The position numbers were made by a program, and so were the translations under genes. From the NCBI RefSeq assembly GCF_000237925.1, contig NC_031502.1, forward strand, positions 5,685,443 to 5,749,442: 64,000 nt of DNA, in the 5' to 3' direction. Shown in pieces: positions 44,776 through 55,880 of the stretch. Source of the DNA: Schistosoma mansoni. Its lineage: Eukaryota; Platyhelminthes; Trematoda; Strigeidida; Schistosomatidae. Each line of letters begins with the position of its first letter. Position 1 is the stretch's first letter. The notes beneath the pieces were generated by a model. It saw only the letters and a list, made by a program, of their open reading frames with translations. It did not search any database and had not been told where the DNA came from.

Positions 44776-45269
44776 CTTGGACATGTCGTCCTAGAAAATT
44801 CCTCATCGTGTATTATTTGCCGACGCTGGGACTAGTTGGAAAAAGCGGAGAGGTGGTCAGTGAATGACATGGTGTTGTGGCATGGAAGAAAGCTGCACAG
44901 GACTGGCTTTTGTCGGTCCTTCACGACTCCCTGTTTGGGGTCCTAGAGATGGTACAACACATTTGCGAGAGACGTTATCAGATATGGCTCAGAATAGAAG
45001 CCAGTGGCGATCCTGCTGTAACCTTCTTTTGCTTTCCTCATAAAAAGTGGTAGTAACTTCGCTAACGGAAAGGATTGTTCGTGGGTGTAGTTTTGCTAAC
45101 TGAGCTGTTTCCGCATTATAATTTTTTCACTAATTTCCGTTCGTTATAGTTCCCGTTTTTCTTATACATACCTTACGTTCTTTATGTCTTCCCATTCTCA
45201 TCGTTATTTTGTGGCGCATATGTATCTGGTGCCCCTTTGTACCAATAATTGTGTTCAATTGAATAAACC

Positions 45270-46086
45270 ACATTTTGACCTTGTCACTTACTTGCTTATC
45301 TATTCTGACTATTTTTAAATGAGCGTATGTATGCACACACCTTATCCCACTCATCACATGTCTGTAGCCTATTGTTATCTGATCAAATGTAGTTGACTCA
45401 CTTGCCTTCTCTACCGCGCGTTGTTTCGCTTCGCTCTCTTTCCGTTTCTCCGCTCGTTTGTCTGGATCAACGATTGTACGAAATATACGTATTCGAAATT
45501 CATTCTCGTATTTGACTTATTTAATTCCGTTATTCACTAACGCGAAATAAGTCGATAGTTGTATACAAGGATAGCCGATATGTATATTTTTGACAGCAAT
45601 CATTTTTCCGACCTAACTTGAGTCAGATTTCGGGCCACGAAAGTTTAGTCTAATTTTAAGTCCCACAACTGTAGAGGATAAAACAGTCTAAAATCACTAA
45701 ACGGTTCACAGTCAATAAGTACTGGTACGCTTTCTGTCTCATTTTTTCTACTTTTGGGTTTGGATATAAGTATTCAGTCGACATAAAGATACACTGCTAC
45801 AGTTCAATGACTTTATGGTGCTAAATAGTGATCTGATAGTTCTGATACTTATAAGAATGATATGTCCACACGAGCTACCAGCTAAACACCCAAAGTGTGA
45901 TAAAGGACGTTATACATTTTCCACAAAGGAAATACCACCAATGAATCGTGAGAAGTGTTATTTAAGATTTTGGTAGAACTCCAAATCATACGCGTCAAAA
46001 TAGTAATAATTGACAAAATTTGCTCTCATAATATCATGTGCATACTATATTTCACTAATGTTTAAGCTTTTTACAGATCTAAACTT
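45270..46086. other. 3' flank of NDUFB2, unclassified GC-richer stretch
   Basis: Mostly AT-rich. A more GC-rich stretch near 45405-45480 (accgcgcgttgtttcgcttc and following) stands out from its surroundings and may be part of an old repeat, but I cannot classify it. Confidence 0.3.
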
Positions 46087-46859
46087 TTATAAAACTCCTA
46101 GTTCATTGTCAGTAAACGTCTTAGGGTCAGGAAGTTTTTCATGGCCCTGAAAAAAAGGATTAAAGATATACCATACTTACAATCAATTCTTCAGGATGAT
46201 TAATGCAGAAATAAGTAATCCAAGCCCAGAATAAAGTCATTAGTAATTGGCTTTTTCTTTCTTCTTTAAAATCTCGCTCAATGTAATCCCTGTACATAAA
46301 CCTGAAAAAGGCAAATTCGTGGTAAGGGCAAGTCTGCAATACATAAATAAAGCATGAATTACAACTTTAAATATCAGTCTGAAAATCCACTAAGATGTCA
46401 AACAATAATAAAGTGGCTCATTCAGTTTAAGTATTTAAATAGTTACGGTTGTGAAGGTAGACACACACAGGTGGTTGAGGGATATGATCAGAGTTATCAG
46501 TTACTGATGACCTCAAAATCCAGTGTAGGAGAACACAGAGAGCTATTGCTAGGAGATGGCTGTTAAGCTCACTAAGTCTTCAGTAATCTATCGAATTTTT
46601 TCAATATTGGTTACTTACAATTGGTGGTACGACCTTCCTGGATAAAACTTTACTGTTCTGAACAAACAGACAACTGCACTCTGAAATCTCGTACTCATTC
46701 ATTTCTTATTAAAATATTACATATACAAATAAACACACAAAATAAAAACAACCTTGGTTTCATGCTATAAAAAGGAACTCTTTCAGAAGAACTGTCGCTA
46801 AATTCTCGTAGGATTATAAAGCGTGATTTGAGAAATGGTCTCAGTTTCCCAAGGAACAT
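46087..46859 (-). CDS. NDUFB2: NADH:ubiquinone oxidoreductase subunit B2 (complex I)
   Basis: A small accessory subunit of mitochondrial complex I in the distal membrane arm. Exons (minus): 46859-46753, 46301-46181, 46146-46087; GT-AG junctions and phases agree, 95 aa. Seen: N-terminal basic, hydroxylated presequence starting MFLGKLRPFLKSRFIILREF, then KPRFMYRDYIERDFKEE, one transmembrane segment LLMTLFWAWITYFC, and HPEELIGHEKLPDPKTFTDN ending ELGVL. This matches the NDUFB2 pattern WFWILWRFWHDSEEVLGH...PDP..WTDEELG; human is about 105 aa. An acceptor at 46948 precedes an untranslated segment, so a further 5' exon or a trans-spliced leader is likely. It converges with the ERCC1-like gene. Confidence 0.9.
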
Positions 46860-46947
46860 CGCACTCTTTATTATATGATCTCTTAGTTGTCTAATTATAT
46901 CCTGAAAACTTGTAGAACACGTTGTTTTTGTCCCGTCAAATAAGATC

Positions 46948-48501
46948 CTGCAAAAATTAAAAGACGAAAAAGAACATTATGACCTGAAATCGTGTGACAA
47001 TCTAAATAGATTTACTTAGATAATCTTATCAAGGGTTTATAGGACCTTGATTGATAATAGGACTACTATAAAATTTCTGGTAGAAACCAGTTGTCACATC
47101 AAAAACTCCGCGTGTAAGGTAGTAAAAATGTTGACTTAAGTTATTTTAGAATGCAAAGTATATGGCATCATCGCAAAGACTCATTAGATAGGAGCTTATT
47201 CAGAATCAAATACATCAGGAGAAGCGATGCTTCACTAGTAAACCTTATTCTTTTTCGTCTTTAGATATCTTGAAGACAAAATAAAGAAATCTGTAAGGAT
47301 TTCGAAGCATTCGGAAGCAAAGTAAAAGCCTAACAAAAACCTATAGCCTAAATAATGAGCTTCTGGTTATTTTTAAATCCCTTGAAATGACACCTACAGC
47401 AAAAGACAATGTAAGGTAGAATCGAATGAGTGTAAATCTAAGAAATTATGTGTAACAAATTATCCTTCAACGAAGTCGATGGAATAGAAAGCAAGCACTG
47501 CCATAATCCACTTTATCAGCGAGTGCAAGTTTTCCGTCACCATACACTACTTTCAGACTGGCAAAGGTTGGAGACAAAGTTTTCAAATTTGAGAATTACC
47601 AGCTTGGCACTCTGTTCCGAAAGAAATAGTGCGATAAACCACTGCTCCGAATGCGACCATCCATAAAGCGACATTCAGCTTGATCCATGTCGGAATTAAT
47701 GTACAGAAAGTATTCATAATGACCTGGAGAATATTTCGAAATCGCAATCGGTGTTACTATGGGGACAGCCAATTATGTGTAATAGCTGAAGATTTATGTG
47801 AATGCCTAACAAACACAGGCTATCAAATAACAAAATCCCTTTGATTGCTTGCTATAGAGACCGAAAAGTTGCACTTATTCCTTGAGAGCGCTGAAAACAT
47901 CTACAAGTTATATATACATATATGGTAGCCTGCTTAACGTCATGGACAGAACTGGTTGAGCAATCACAGATCCGACAAGTATGCCCAATAACTGATGTAT
48001 AACCATAAGATCCTCAAATTCTGAAAGCTGAGAACCTAATCGAAAAATACCGCCTGAACACAAATGGACTATAACATTTATCTAGAAAACGACAAGTGAT
48101 TAAGGAAGCGAGTTCATTTATCACAAGGTCAACGGATGAATTTCTATGGCAGCACATCTATCAAACAGCTTGATTCCGATAGAGACGAACTCAAAAAATT
48201 AACTATTTGAAACATATAGTGAATTAGTTCTGGCACATACTCATAGTTACACAAAATATCTACAAAACTACACATAGGAATAAAGGACCGTTTAAAAACA
48301 GAAATAGTCGGCATGGTATGTGCTCACTACCTAACACCTTCATGTCACTACTTATTTTAAGAAGAATATACCAGCAGATGAGCCAGTGGTAAAACCATGA
48401 ATAACAAAAAAAGCATCTTACCGTAGCGCGCTATGTGTAATTACCGCTTTACAGTTATTTATATAAACACGTACATTTGTTACAATTTTCGAACCCATTA
48501 C
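46948..48501. other. Upstream region of NDUFB2 / downstream of GGPPS-like exons
   Basis: I searched the minus strand here for the next GGPPS exon (MLHN then IDDIED, LRRG) and found none. The open stretch 47448-47666 (plus) has no known motif. Confidence 0.4.
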
Positions 48502-48669
48502 ATTTCCAGCAATTAAAGGCTGCCACCAATGCACTGCGAATCCCTTTCCCATTTGTACTACATATGTAACTATACGGTTCCATAACCACCTGCTGCACAT
48601 GAAGGAAATACTGAGACCTACCTTTTCGGCAGTCTTGTCAAACTCAAGGCCACTTCTTTCTGCATCCAT
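48502..48669 (-). CDS. GGPS1: GGPPS 5' end: start exon, 29-nt intron, second exon
   Basis: Exon 1 (48669-48622) reads MDAERSGLEFDKTAEK and ends at AAG|GTAGGT. A 29-nt intron (48621-48593) ends GTGCAG. Exon 2 (48592-48502) reads QVVMEPYSYICSTNGKGIRS then ALVAAFNCWK, ending T|GTAATG. This is the GGPPS N-terminus (vertebrate ...LLEPYKYLLQLPGKQVR...AFNHWLK). Tiny first introns are characteristic of schistosome genes, so this looks like a genuine gene start and not chance. Yet no following exon is seen on this strand, while the body of a GGPPS gene missing exactly this part lies at 2944-18262 on the other strand. It is a duplicated 5' end, a partial pseudogene, or a misassembly. Confidence 0.82.
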
Positions 48670-49690
48670 TGCTGACTATTTTTACCCTACTCTGGTGAGT
48701 GTAAGTCTACCAGCACGATGGGCACAAGTTAAAGGCAATGGTTCGTTAATGGAGGCTGCTGAGCACTTGAAGGTCAAACCGTCGTAGAACGATTGGTGCG
48801 TCACCTCGACAATTCGTAAGGTTTTGCAGAAGCGGTCAAAGCAAGACAGTTTTAGACTTGATTTGAGTTCAGCCACACTATATCTGATAACGTCCATCCT
48901 TCAGGTAACGAAAGTGATGCCATCGTAGTGATGCATTATATAGGACGAGTCTTCAATCTTGCTATCATGACGACTGGCAATTGCCAGTTGAGATAGCTTC
49001 AATACCTGCCTGAAAGAAGTACGTAAGGTAATAAAACTCATGTGGTCAATAACTCTTTGCAAAATATACACACAGTATGTCATATCGGTATGTAAAACGA
49101 ACGAAGCTGACCCAACGCAGTATTAATTTTTCGTCAGATATGCTCGTACATATGAGTGCAAACTCAGTGAATCAGGATCAGTTGCTTGCCCTCAGGATGT
49201 AAATAGTGGTAGCGATAAGCATTCTCTTGAAGGCCACAAACTTTCCAGCAAATCACAACAATTTTCTTTTGACGTTTCCCACTGTTTCAGCTAGTCGTGT
49301 CCGACTGTCTCAGGAAAGCGCACACCGCTCAAGTGCTCTTCTCAGGAGACAACGATGCGAAGACGCTGATATTCTAGAAAGTTTGAAGTACGACAGACGC
49401 TAACCTATTTTCGGGTCTGTACAACGCAAGCTTGAAGTAAGAAATCTAGTCAATCCACTCAATCTACACTCTAAGTGAGTCTCTGACAGGCAATCTCATA
49501 CATTCATGTTCCGAATCATATAAAGACATATGTCCCCAATTCATGCTTACGTGGATGTTCGCCCTTTCATGTGTAATCTTCCGAGGGTTGCCTCATGGAG
49601 CGTGGTGATGATGTTCTGGTAAAATGCTCGTTTTGAGTTTGTTCCTTATAAACTCCTGATATTGAGACTCGATGATCCATATGCATTCTT
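48670..49690. other. Region upstream of the GGPPS-like start
   Basis: Possible promoter side of the minus-strand GGPPS-like exons. The segment around 48840-48890 (minus) weakly recalls an RTE 3' coding end (a YQI/RYS stretch), otherwise nothing recognised; open stretches 48682-48897 (minus) and 49206-49403 (plus) have no motif. Confidence 0.35.
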
Positions 49691-49694
49691 TTTA

Positions 49695-50045
49695 TCTCAC
49701 AACGAAACGCTCTGTTCTCTTAAAAAACTCCTGGGAAGTCCCTTGGACTAGCTCAGTCGGCAGCGAATTCCAGCATTTGACAACTCTTACGTACTAGAAG
49801 TTGTGTCTACAGTCTGCTCTGCCATGTTGGGTCTCCAGTTTCTGGGTGTTACCTCTTAGATTAGTGTTGTGACTAAGCTTAAGAAAATGTTTAAGGGGAT
49901 TACCAGTAGTGTTAAGGATACCGTAAGTCATAAGAAAGTCACCTCTAAGACGCCTGTACTCTAAGGGGTAAATGTTAGGCGAATGGAGGCACTCATCATG
50001 AGGTTTGAATTCGGATCCTCGAACTGATTTCGTGACTCGTGGCAT
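49695..50045 (-). mobile_element. CR1-like LINE fragment, C-terminal end
   Basis: The minus-strand frame reads YPLEYRRLRGDFLMTYGILN, LKHFLKLSHNTNLRGNTQK and TQHGRADCRHNFF, the conserved C-terminal motif of CR1-group RTs (LEYRRLRGDLI...LRGH..KL...R...R..FF). It is truncated upstream and decays downstream; same general type as 390-1195 but a different subfamily. Confidence 0.78.
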
Positions 50046-51530
50046 TCTGAATGGTGTCCCTGATTATCTGGTAGCACTGCTATTACTATACATGCTACTC
50101 ACGAGGCTGAAACGTAAAATGAGACATTTTAAGAAGGAAGTACGCGAAACAAATGTTACGAAGGAGAAAAATAATAGAGATAAGCAAATGTGTGCTACAC
50201 GAGAATATAACTTCAGAGACAAATAAAATTGCCATAGTACCTCTGACCATCATAGCAAGCAACTACATGTGGATTCAGTAATTTGTCCACAGCATGTGTT
50301 TGCAAGTCAATGTATGTGTGCATGTTGAAGTTGAAGCAACGTGTAAGAGAGCAGTTGACTCAGACAACTAGATCTATTGCACATTGGTTTAACCTTGATA
50401 TGACTATTGCTGTTACATTTGTTATTATAGTTGTCTGCTGTCCAGATGAAGGTGTAGTTGTTATTCCTGGACGTATTCATTCGTTGCAATATGGTTGAGG
50501 AAAAGTTGATATTTCTGATTACCGGTGAGAGATTAACGAGGTCACATCGTTTTCGAATAGTGAAGTGGTGAAACGTTCAACACATTTTCAAAAAGTGTTT
50601 GTAAGCCTGATAATCCCTTTTCTCTTATGTCCCGTATTACTGTGCGTTTTCAGGCCTTTTATATGGTGTAATAAGGGCAATACGGCTAACCGACTGCACC
50701 GGTTTTAGTGAAGTTCAATGTTATGTGTTGTTTCATATATCTTGAGTTCTGTTTCAGTATGTGAAGGATAAGAGTCTCAGTGTTTTCTGTTGGTGTTGAT
50801 ATTGTTGGTCTTTCAGTTGATTAAACTATTTTGTGGACGTGTCGGCAGATAGACCCTCAATCAAATCTCGAGCTAAAGAGTTCCAATCGTTGATGATTAG
50901 ATGGGAAATTTATAGTGACGTGTGTATTTGACAATTTTCTCGGCCACAAAACAAAGGTCATGTCTTGACTTTTTTCTTAGGACTTCCCGTGTGCGAGTAC
51001 ATTTATATTCAATATGTATTGCTTGTTTGTATCAAACTTGAACGGAAGTTGTTATATCGTTAACCGACAAATATCATACTTTTATTTTTAAAGTATATTT
51101 TAGGGAACACAGTAAGTGATTTGGAGATTATAGTTGTGTCATAACCTAATTTTGAGCTGTTCTGCAGTACGTGTGTTTATTGGTCTAGACTATTGTCCAA
51201 TAACCCCAGCGGAAATGTACTTCGTTCCATGTGGATGATGCCAAACATACGGAGCAACATTTTTAATCGAGCGAACTCAAGTTGTAGTGGTTACCCAAGA
51301 ATGGACTTTCAAGTAACATTTCTTACATCACGGTTGTTATAACTTCGTCACTTAATCTACAATTTCGTTTTGAGTGCTATTTTCTGCCTTTTCCAATTTA
51401 TATAAGGCCAATTGAGGTCATAGCATTTATGTTTTGGCGTACTATTATCTGCATGCATATTATCTCATCTTGACTAAGTTCTTTCACGGGTTCACTAGCA
51501 AGTCTTTCATGAGCTGAAATTGGGAATTTC
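50046..51530. other. Spacer, nothing recognised
   Basis: No supported gene. The open stretch 50005-50226 (plus) begins inside the CR1-like fragment; the rest is AT-rich. Confidence 0.4.
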
Positions 51531-51534
51531 CTTC

Positions 51535-51790
51535 AGGCACCCTTGTAAAATGAGGTCATGCCCAATACGAGGTCATCATCAAGTAGTCTGAAGTCTGTCA
51601 TCACGTCGCATCCCATCCTTCTATATAATAAGAAGTCAGGTTTGGGAAGACTGTCATCATACGGCGGCCTTGGGATTCGGAGAATCAACCTACTTGTGGT
51701 TCTCTCAGCCCTTTCTAACAGTTCAGTGTCTTGTTTAACGCAGGCGATGACTTGTTCGTAACACTCGAGTTTAAGACGAACGAGAGCCAT
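51535..51790 (-). mobile_element. CR1-like LINE fragment, RT C-terminal part
   Basis: The minus-strand frame reads VRLKLECYEQVIACVKQDTE, LERAERTTSRLILRIPRPPY and DDSLPKPDFLLYRRMGCDVM, which follows the CR1 order LVRP.LEYC.QAW.P....D...LE.VQR..TK.......YE.RL..L.L..L.YRR.RGD. It is diverged and truncated at both ends. It may derive from the same old insertion as 49695-50045. Confidence 0.72.
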
Positions 51791-51929
51791 GTCACTTTGA
51801 GGCTTTTAACTTCAAATATAGATAAAGTTTGCTCTTAATGTGGGTTTTAGTCATTCATTTGCAAACCTTTGGTGTAGGCCTTATTTCTTCCCTGTTTATA
51901 TTTCATTGATATATTCGTTATATACCATA

Positions 51930-53330
51930 AAATGTCTGAATCGATACAGGATGAAAACAAGGAACATAAGCATAACATGTCACCGTTAGAGATGGAAACT
52001 GTTATGACCATGAAACACCAACTCGGAAATTTTGATATTGGTGACCTTAAGTTGCTGCTTGTTGAAAGTGAGCGTTTCTTCACGAGGCCGAAATCTGACG
52101 AAATCCCATGCTGAGATTCACGCTATATGTTCACTCTTTTAGTTTCCGAGATGTCCCAAAATCTTCGCCAGAATTACGAATGGATAATAGAAACAGGAAT
52201 AGGTCACCAAAGTAACCGAATTCCGGGTCACAAGCAGGACGAAAACGTCCAGACCGTCTGGACAGTTATGTTGGGATCACTGGATGCTTGGTGCCTAGTC
52301 TACCTGGTTCAATCAACCATTTACCTGGCCTAAACAGACTACCAAGAATGTAGGAAACGTTTAAGCCCTTCACAGGTGGCAGAGACTGAGGAGGAGTGCC
52401 TTTTCAGTCTGTTGTTTTCAGTTAGGGACAAAATTTCCAGCTTGAAGGTTTTGGTAGATACAGTTGCCACGCTTACTGGCGTTCCTCAGAACAAAATCTG
52501 ACTAGGTCGATGAAATCTCACAGGTACATTTCGAGCTGCCAATAAAATTCAAATTGAGTCGTTCTAGCGACGAACTCTGGTGCCGTATTTGGGATTCAAG
52601 AGACCATTATTCTGAGTGTTAATCTTAGTTAATTCAGATCTGGCGATAGTGGGAATGGACTTTTGGAAAGGTATGGATTCTTAATTGACACTGAGAAACG
52701 ATATCTTACACGCAACGGAACTCCACGTTATACATCAGACAAAGTCACATAAGTTTGTTAACTTCGTGCAAACTCCTCCAGTAAGAACTCAAGAGTTCCA
52801 GAGTATGTTCGAGTAATTTTCAAGCCTAAGCAAAGTGAACACTCAGTCTTCCGAAAGAAACTCGTACGATGGAACTGGAGAAGTGGTTGTGCTTGTAAGT
52901 CTCGGAAGACTGACAATCGCTAGTCGTGAATTCGCATACATGCTACAACTGGGCGTTGTCCGTTCTACTGACGGGCATCACCTCTACACGTGATTTCGAA
53001 GAGAAATGAAGGTGACTGGCTACGGTGTGGGGATTGCAGGTCCCCCAACCGTGAAGCCGTACCAGATAGGTACCCGATTCATCATCTGTATGATTTTACA
53101 GACGGTTTTCAGGGTACGAACAGAATTACTCAAATTGACTTGTTCAGAGCACATCATGACGTCCCAGTAGCTGGAGAATATATCCCGAAGTCAGCGATTT
53201 CTACACTTTTTGTACCGCTCAAGTTTGTACGTGTGCTATTCGGTCCGAGGAATGCGACTCGAACATTTTGAATGTTTATGGACAACCTACACGTCCTATG
53301 CCTATTGCATAGGGGCATATGGAGAATTTG
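51930..53330 (+). mobile_element. LTR retrotransposon fossil (Ty3/gypsy-type gag-pol)
   Basis: A short gag-like start, a protease-like stretch, and an N-terminal RT region of gypsy type near 52990-53271 (motifs of the class CGDCRSPN, VPDRYPIHHLYDF, RITQIDLFRAHHDVPV). No LTR pair was recognised, and the RT active-site part, RNase H and integrase are missing. It is broken in many places and old. Confidence 0.68.
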
Positions 53331-55503
53331 TTGATCGGCGGTCCTGATTTAAAATCAAATGAACAACACAAGGTAGTTGCATTACAGTGGCTAGATGAAA
53401 TTAAATAAATGTAAACCAAAGTAGTGGCGTTTTTGTAGTTCATACTTTGAAATTTTTCGCACGCCTAATCGGCTCGACAGGGTTTCACGAAATAAAATTT
53501 AGGGTTGACACCATCAACCGAAATATAATGTCATGTGCAGAATCTATTTTGGTGTGCCCCTCTCATGTATTTTTCTAAGCTTCGTTCTTAGAGTTCTAGT
53601 AGTTTGTATTTTTCTATTGTTGTCTGCATTTTGTGCATTTTTCTTCATTTATGAGGTTACTTAGAATCATCATCAGGTTTTGTTTGCCAATTTTTGAACC
53701 GTCTAATCTTCCGAGAACTATGAGTGTAAAGCTTCTCGCATATTTCTTTTTTATGGATTTTGTTTGGCTTGGGCTGAGATGTTACTGTTCACAAACGTTG
53801 TGAAGCTTAATGGTTACTTTTATTCAGAAATGGCATGTGCTCGAGATCTGTGGCGCAATCTTTACAAAATGATATCTAGTAGTGACGACTCAGAGTCCGG
53901 TCGTACCTAGATGCTTCTTTCATTTGTTAAACTGATGTCCTATAACGAATGTCTATTGTCATCTTTATGTGTACAACCAAATGATGAAACAAATTGTTTC
54001 TTTTCCCTTATTATTCACCATTAGTCATTCCCTTTTGCTTACAACCCTCACATTCAGATTCTGAGTCTCTCTACTGTTTAAAGTCACATTATTTTTCCAA
54101 TGAAGCGTCATGTCCCTTTATTTTTTTATTTTCATTTCAATTAGACAGATAAATCACCAACCCTATGGATTTTGCTCAACTATGGTTGATCAGGAGACGT
54201 TCTTAACGTCTTAAACCATTGTGAGCTTCTCATAATGCTTTGTTTCCTTACTCTTACTCTGAAATTTTGCGACCCTAAACTATTCTTTCGTATTCTTTGA
54301 TCTGCTGTCTGTCCTTACCATCTCCAAATCACATACCATGTGATCAGTATTTTATAATGTAAACCATCAGTTAAATTCATGGTAGTGTGATATACCAAGC
54401 AGAAATCTAACCCACAATACGAAAGCTTTGCTTATTCTGATTTGCCTGAAACATGGGGTTAGTAGAGTTAGTACATTTTACAAGGTGTGTAACATGGAGA
54501 ATAGATTGAAGCAAAACTCACATTCATCACAAACTTAAGAGAACCTGACGTCACCAAAGGAGAGAGGGTGATGTTATTGACGAGCAGGCATGATGGTGGG
54601 GAGAAAACTTCAATCTAGCCATGTGTGTAGGGCAGGACATTTTATTAAATTACGGGTCATTGTGGTCTGGCGGGATGTAACCTATCAGTGTTATTGACGC
54701 CAATTTGTCATGTCGAATATCTCTCTGAACGATGTGTTTAAGCTTGAATCCGTTTCATTTCCTACCGAGAAATCTTATTCCAAGCAAACTTGGACGATTA
54801 CGCCAAGACGGAGTTCACTCATGACCTCACGTAGCTGTAATAATAAAAATGAAGTGAAATAGCCTTGAACAATTAGAGAAACCTTTATGTATTCGAATAA
54901 TGTGTTTTCCGTACTAGGTTTCAAACATACACGCAATCCTAAACTTTCGGTTTCTTTGTTAAATACCTCCATCTGTACAGTTCATTGTCAGTTCATTGTC
55001 GTATAAACGCTATACTCAGGCTTTTTTTCTGGAGCCTATTAAAATGCCGTTGATAAGAAATTGATATAATAAAAGGAAATAAGTCTAAGTAGTCATGCCT
55101 GAATTATTCCATCACAGATGACTCAACTTCATTAAACGTGAACAGTGTTTGCTCTGCTTCTCGTCCTTTATTTTTTATCCTTGTTTTTCGCACCCTCGTG
55201 ATATACCGCCGAAAACACATGTGGAACATGTGAGTTCGTTCTGCACCGTCAATAATACCCCAGATATTCCAGACTGATATAAGGTTGAGTTTCCTCGCAG
55301 CCTTCAATTTTACAAGGATTCCTTCCTGACCATCAGTTGCACGTCGAAACGCGACCTCCATAAAGCTCGCTTACTCCCATATCGACTATTTGAGTGTTAC
55401 TAACATTCATATGTAGGAAGTGTTATCTGCCTGAATCTATGATCGCTGTGCCTAATAACACATCAACCTAAATAAGTAACTCAGTACAGTGAAGCCTGTA
55501 TCA

Positions 55504-55551
<48 letters not shown>

Positions 55552-55690
55552 TCATAAAGTCTCGATCACACTACAGGACTATGTATTCAGTTTCTCTGAC
55601 AAGACACTGTCTGCTTTACAGTTCGGACTTCAGTTAACTAGTTCAGTCAGAAGCTTCTGTCTCTTGGATTTCAAGCAACAACTAATTAGT
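53331..55690. other. Repeat-derived spacer, unclassified
   Basis: No supported host gene. The minus-strand open stretches 54775-54972 and 55104-55361 lie in the same direction as nearby CR1-like pieces but have no motif I can assign. A (TA)n run lies at 55506-55547. Confidence 0.35.
55506..55547. repeat. (TA)n microsatellite
   Basis: About 21 uninterrupted TA units, the longest such run in the window. Confidence 0.95.
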
Positions 55691-55699
55691 TTGTATATA

Positions 55700-55880
55700 T
55701 ATGAACTTCATGGTTGATAGTCAAAGGAATGCTTTTTCTGATAGATAAAGCTGCTTCCATTTTGCACTTCTGGCTTCTGTCAGCTTTTGCCGAGTTTAAT
55801 TTTTTGAAGCCAATTTTGTCGTTACTTACAGATCGGGTTGGCCAAGTTTTTGTTACGGCGAATATATTTGGGCTGTTAGA
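55700..55880 (-). mobile_element. Possible LINE endonuclease fragment
   Basis: The minus strand reads SPNIFAVTKTWPTRSVSNDK then KADRSQKCKMEAALSIRKSI, resembling the TETWL...RADRS...GGG.L..K motif of CR1/jockey endonucleases. The match is weak and the frame closes on both sides. It has the same orientation as the fragments at 51.5 and 49.7 kb. Confidence 0.45.

Larger units (their letters stand above)
43065..45265 (+). mobile_element. RTE-clade LINE, second family, copy B (rearranged)
   Basis: Plus-strand order: diverged 5' region 43065-43390; inverted middle block 43390-43885; RT palm/C-terminus 43888-44775; 3' UTR with ttctttatgtcttcccattc and the 3' end gtggcgcatatgtatctggt followed by an A-rich tail near 45260. 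The 43390-45076 part is the reverse complement of 5551-7240 with few differences, including both inversion edges. The endonuclease present in copy A is absent here. It lies between the convergent ERCC1 and NDUFB2 genes. Confidence 0.82.

Noticed and set aside
45361-45600. Solo LTR next to RTE copy B
   Set aside because: GC-richer than its surroundings, but no duplicate, no paired edges and no target duplication could be shown.
55506-55547. Replication origin or structural element at the AT run
   Set aside because: Simple (TA)n microsatellites of this kind occur six times here and have no associated features.
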